This document shows positions 16,499 to 18,307 of a stretch of DNA of 18,307 nt, one piece after another. A program made the translations under genes and the position numbers. Source of the DNA: an uncultured Prevotellaceae bacterium (lineage in GTDB: Bacteria > Bacteroidota > Bacteroidia > Bacteroidales > Bacteroidaceae); the NCBI GenBank assembly GCA_946407325.1, contig CAMJNN010000018.1:1-18307 (forward strand), written 5' to 3'. The notes below the pieces were generated by a model. The model worked only from the letters and a program-made list of their open reading frames with translations. It was not told where the DNA came from and did no database searches. How positions within the stretch are numbered: the first letter of the stretch is position 1; the number at the start of each line of letters is the position of its first letter.

Positions 16499-16535
16499 CC
16501 CCCAATAATGTTTAATTATAAATATTTCTATAGCA

Positions 16536-17951
16536 ATGAAGAAACTTTTCTATGCAGTGGCAGGTCTGGTAGCTGTGGCATTCTCAGCATGCGGACCTAC
16601 CTATGATGTAGCACAGCCTTTGGACAACTGGACATCCGATGTCAATGGCAAGGTAGCTGCAGAAGAACTGAATGTGGCAGCAGGTGAGACCCTCACTGCC
16701 AAGGGTGATTATCGCAATTTCGAGCTGAAAGGTCAGGCCCTGTTGGAGACAGGCGCTGAGGCTTCGCTGCTCTTCCACTCTGATGGTAAGACAGGTTATG
16801 AAGTACTGTTGCACAACGGAGCTATCGATGGCTCACGCAAGACAGGCAGCTTGGCAACCGTAAGAAACCTCTACCGCTCTTTGGGCGAAGATGGCGAGTG
16901 GTTCGACTTCGATATCGCCGTACGCGAGAAGAACATCTCTATTAAGATCAATGGTACCGACGTGGTTTGCTATACCGAGCCCGATCAGCCTTACCGTACT
17001 GAGGCCAACAAGGACAAGGTGCTGGGCAAGGGCGGTTTCGCATTGGTAGGCAAGCAAGGCAACGTCAAGTTGCAGAACCTCACCGTTACCCGTCTGCACG
17101 ATGGTGTGACCAATCCTAACGACACCATGCCAGTGGTAGATGAGACCACCGACGAAATCATCCGCTTGCAGCAGGAAAACTTCCCCGTCATCGACTATCA
17201 CGTACACCTCAAGGGAGGTCTTACCAAGGAGATGGCACACGCCATGGAGATGAACTATGGCATCAACTACGGTGTGGCACCTAACCTCGGTGAAGGCGGT
17301 GTTGGCCGTATGCTGTCAAACGATGCAGAAGCCTTTGCTTACTACGACGAGGTGAAGCCTATGGCATTCCTGATGGGTGCCCAGGGCGAAGGTCGTCGTT
17401 GGATTGTGCAGTTCTCAGAAGAGGCACTCAACAAGTTCGATTATCTGTTTACCGATGCCATGACCGTTGTCGATAAGGGTCGTATCTGCCGCATCTACCG
17501 TCCAGAAGAGGTAAAGCTCGATGGCCGCACCAAGCAGCAGTATATGGATATGATTGTTGACCAGACCGTGAAGATCCTGACCAACGAGCCAGCCGATATC
17601 TTTGCTAACGCCACTTATATCCCAGACGATATGAATCCTGACTATGCACAGTACTGGACAGACGAGCGTGTAGATCGCGTGCTCGACGTACTGCAGCAGT
17701 ATGACATTGCCCTGGAGATCAGTCCTCGTTACAAGATTCCAAGCATGGACATTATCAAGAAGGCCAAGGCCCGTGGTTTGAAGTTCACCTTTGGTACCAA
17801 CAACGTGGATGCTGACTTTGGCAAGTGCGAGTATGCCATCCAGGCTGTCAAGGAGTGTGGCATCACCGCCGACGATATCTGGTTCCCAACCATGAGTAAG
17901 CGTGCTGGTCGCAAAGCCGTTGACTACAATCACTTTGGTGACAAGAAATAA
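16536..17951 (+). CDS. Lipoprotein fusing a DUF1080-like domain to a PHP-like domain
   Basis: A 471-residue predicted lipoprotein: the signal peptide ends FSAC with the lipid-bearing Cys at residue 19. The residues after it (GPTYDV) lack the acidic run used for surface export in Bacteroides, so it may face the periplasm. Residues about 30-187 resemble DUF1080 (3-keto-disaccharide hydrolase, a lectin-like sandwich), with YRNFELKGQ, GYEVLLHNG, TGSL and WFDFDIAVR. From about 215 to 465 there is a PHP-like metal-dependent hydrolase domain opening with VIDYHVHLKGG (H222, H224) and containing LEISPRYKIP then IIKKAKARGLKFTFGTNN. The usual late PHP motif GSDAH is replaced by GTNNVDAD (from G420), so some metal ligands may be lost. 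A sugar- or phosphoester-related role is inference only. A strong terminator follows. Confidence 0.8.
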   Translation: MKKLFYAVAGLVAVAFSACGPTYDVAQPLDNWTSDVNGKVAAEELNVAAGETLTAKGDYRNFELKGQALLETGAEASLLFHSDGKTGYEVLLHNGAIDGSRKTGSLATVRNLYRSLGEDGEWFDFDIAVREKNISIKINGTDVVCYTEPDQPYRTEANKDKVLGKGGFALVGKQGNVKLQNLTVTRLHDGVTNPNDTMPVVDETTDEIIRLQQENFPVIDYHVHLKGGLTKEMAHAMEMNYGINYGVAPNLGEGGVGRMLSNDAEAFAYYDEVKPMAFLMGAQGEGRRWIVQFSEEALNKFDYLFTDAMTVVDKGRICRIYRPEEVKLDGRTKQQYMDMIVDQTVKILTNEPADIFANATYIPDDMNPDYAQYWTDERVDRVLDVLQQYDIALEISPRYKIPSMDIIKKAKARGLKFTFGTNNVDADFGKCEYAIQAVKECGITADDIWFPTMSKRAGRKAVDYNHFGDKK

Positions 17952-17972
17952 CAACTAATCACCTCATTATAT

Positions 17973-18018
17973 AGTAAGGGCAGTTTCACTAAGAAGCTGC
18001 CCTTACTGTTTACTTTTA
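17973..18018 (+). terminator. Strong intrinsic terminator after the lipoprotein gene
   Basis: AGTAAGGGCAGTTTC (17973-17987) pairs with GAAGCTGCCCTTACT (17993-18007) across the loop ACTAA: 15 bp with one G-T wobble. The T-rich GTTTACTTTT follows. It lies 21 bp after the stop codon. Confidence 0.88.
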
Positions 18019-18032
18019 AATGTTACATGTAG

Positions 18033-18071
18033 ATGGGACCATGTTTAGAAAAATATGGGACCTTGTCCCAT
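18033..18071. repeat. Repeated ATGGGACC with a competing inverted copy
   Basis: ATGGGACC occurs at 18033-18040 and 18055-18062, and GTCCCAT at 18065-18071. The second copy makes a perfect 7-bp stem with a 3-nt loop; the first can pair with the same right arm instead. So two exclusive hairpins are possible. The function is unknown. Confidence 0.6.
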
Positions 18072-18094
18072 GTACGAAGTTGTGCTGATGGCAG

Positions 18095-18217
18095 TCAGTG
18101 CTGCAGCTCCCGCTTTTGTAATTTCAGCGCTTTTATATAGCCACCACCGTGGCCATCGGACAGCTCATTGGCGCTGCGTTTCAATTTTATTGCATATTGT
18201 TCATAAATATACAACAT
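18095..18217 (-). other. Possible structured element or 40-codon ORF
   Basis: On the minus strand an ATG at 18217 opens 40 codons to a TGA at 18095-18097 (MLYIYEQYAIKLKRSANELS in its first half). The same DNA folds into nested stems: CAGCGC (18125-18130) / GCGCTG (18171-18176) outside, and GCCAC (18140-18144) / GTGGC (18149-18153) inside. The plus strand is also open across the region. I do not recognise a protein family and see no good promoter, so whether it is a gene, an RNA structure or an intergenic repeat cannot be decided here. Confidence 0.25.
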
Positions 18218-18257
18218 CGTAGAAGCTGTTTATAAGCCCCAGAAAGCCCCCATTTCA

Positions 18258-18307
18258 TTTACTAGTAGTAAAAGGAGGGTTTACTAGTAGTAAGCCGCCC
18301 GTTTACT
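18258..18307 (+). repeat. 22-bp-period repeat with palindromic core, cut by the window edge
   Basis: TTTACTAGTAGTAA occurs at 18258-18271 and 18280-18293, and TTTACT begins again at 18302, each 22 bp apart. The core holds inverted arms TTACTA and TAGTAA around a single G. The 8-bp spacers differ (AAGGAGGG and GCCGCCCG). The array continues past the window end. The bases from 18218 to 18257 show no gene. Confidence 0.85.

Noticed and set aside
18258..18307. CRISPR array at the right edge
   Set aside because: The constant part is only 14 bp and the spacers only 8 bp, far below CRISPR sizes, and no cas gene is present.

Overview
The window looks like a chromosomal stretch of a Bacteroidota bacterium, most likely a Prevotella/Segatella relative. 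The evidence is protein content (single-chain PurL of Bacteroidota type, DUF4924, GHL10 hydrolase, SusC-like receptor, LemA/DUF2207 pair), the lack of Shine-Dalgarno sequences before start codons, and several upstream regions carrying the Bacteroidota promoter pattern TTTG-N20-TAnnTTTG. Genus assignment is inference. I see no transposase, phage gene, tRNA, rRNA or CRISPR array.

Layout. Positions 1-1520 (minus) hold the N-terminal half of UvrA, running off the left edge. It diverges from a secreted GHL10 glycoside-hydrolase-like protein (1601-3103), followed on the plus strand by purL (3157-6858), two half-size chromate-transporter genes (6956-7504 and 7545-8093), and a LemA/DUF2207 membrane pair (8335-10982). 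A short gene too small for routine ORF calling (11073-11243) encodes a 56-residue peptide with a double-glycine leader. It converges on a minus-strand group: TonB-dependent receptor (16416-14164), LysE-family exporter (14066-13413), DUF4924 protein (13411-12869) and an NhaC antiporter (12725-11280). Plus-strand coding resumes with a lipoprotein (16536-17951) that fuses a DUF1080-like domain to a PHP-like domain. It ends in a strong terminator, and the last 300 bases hold repeats and foldable elements without a convincing gene.

The genes are mostly housekeeping or transport functions (DNA repair, purine synthesis, ion and metabolite transport, envelope proteins). No dedicated multi-gene system is evident. 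The unusual material is between genes: 7-bp-periodic repeats around the first chrA gene that also supply start codons, a diverged relic of a chrA 3' end, the orphan GG-leader peptide, a promoter placed so close to lysE that its mRNA should be leaderless, a terminator arm shared with the end of nhaC, and a 22-bp-period repeat that runs off the right edge.
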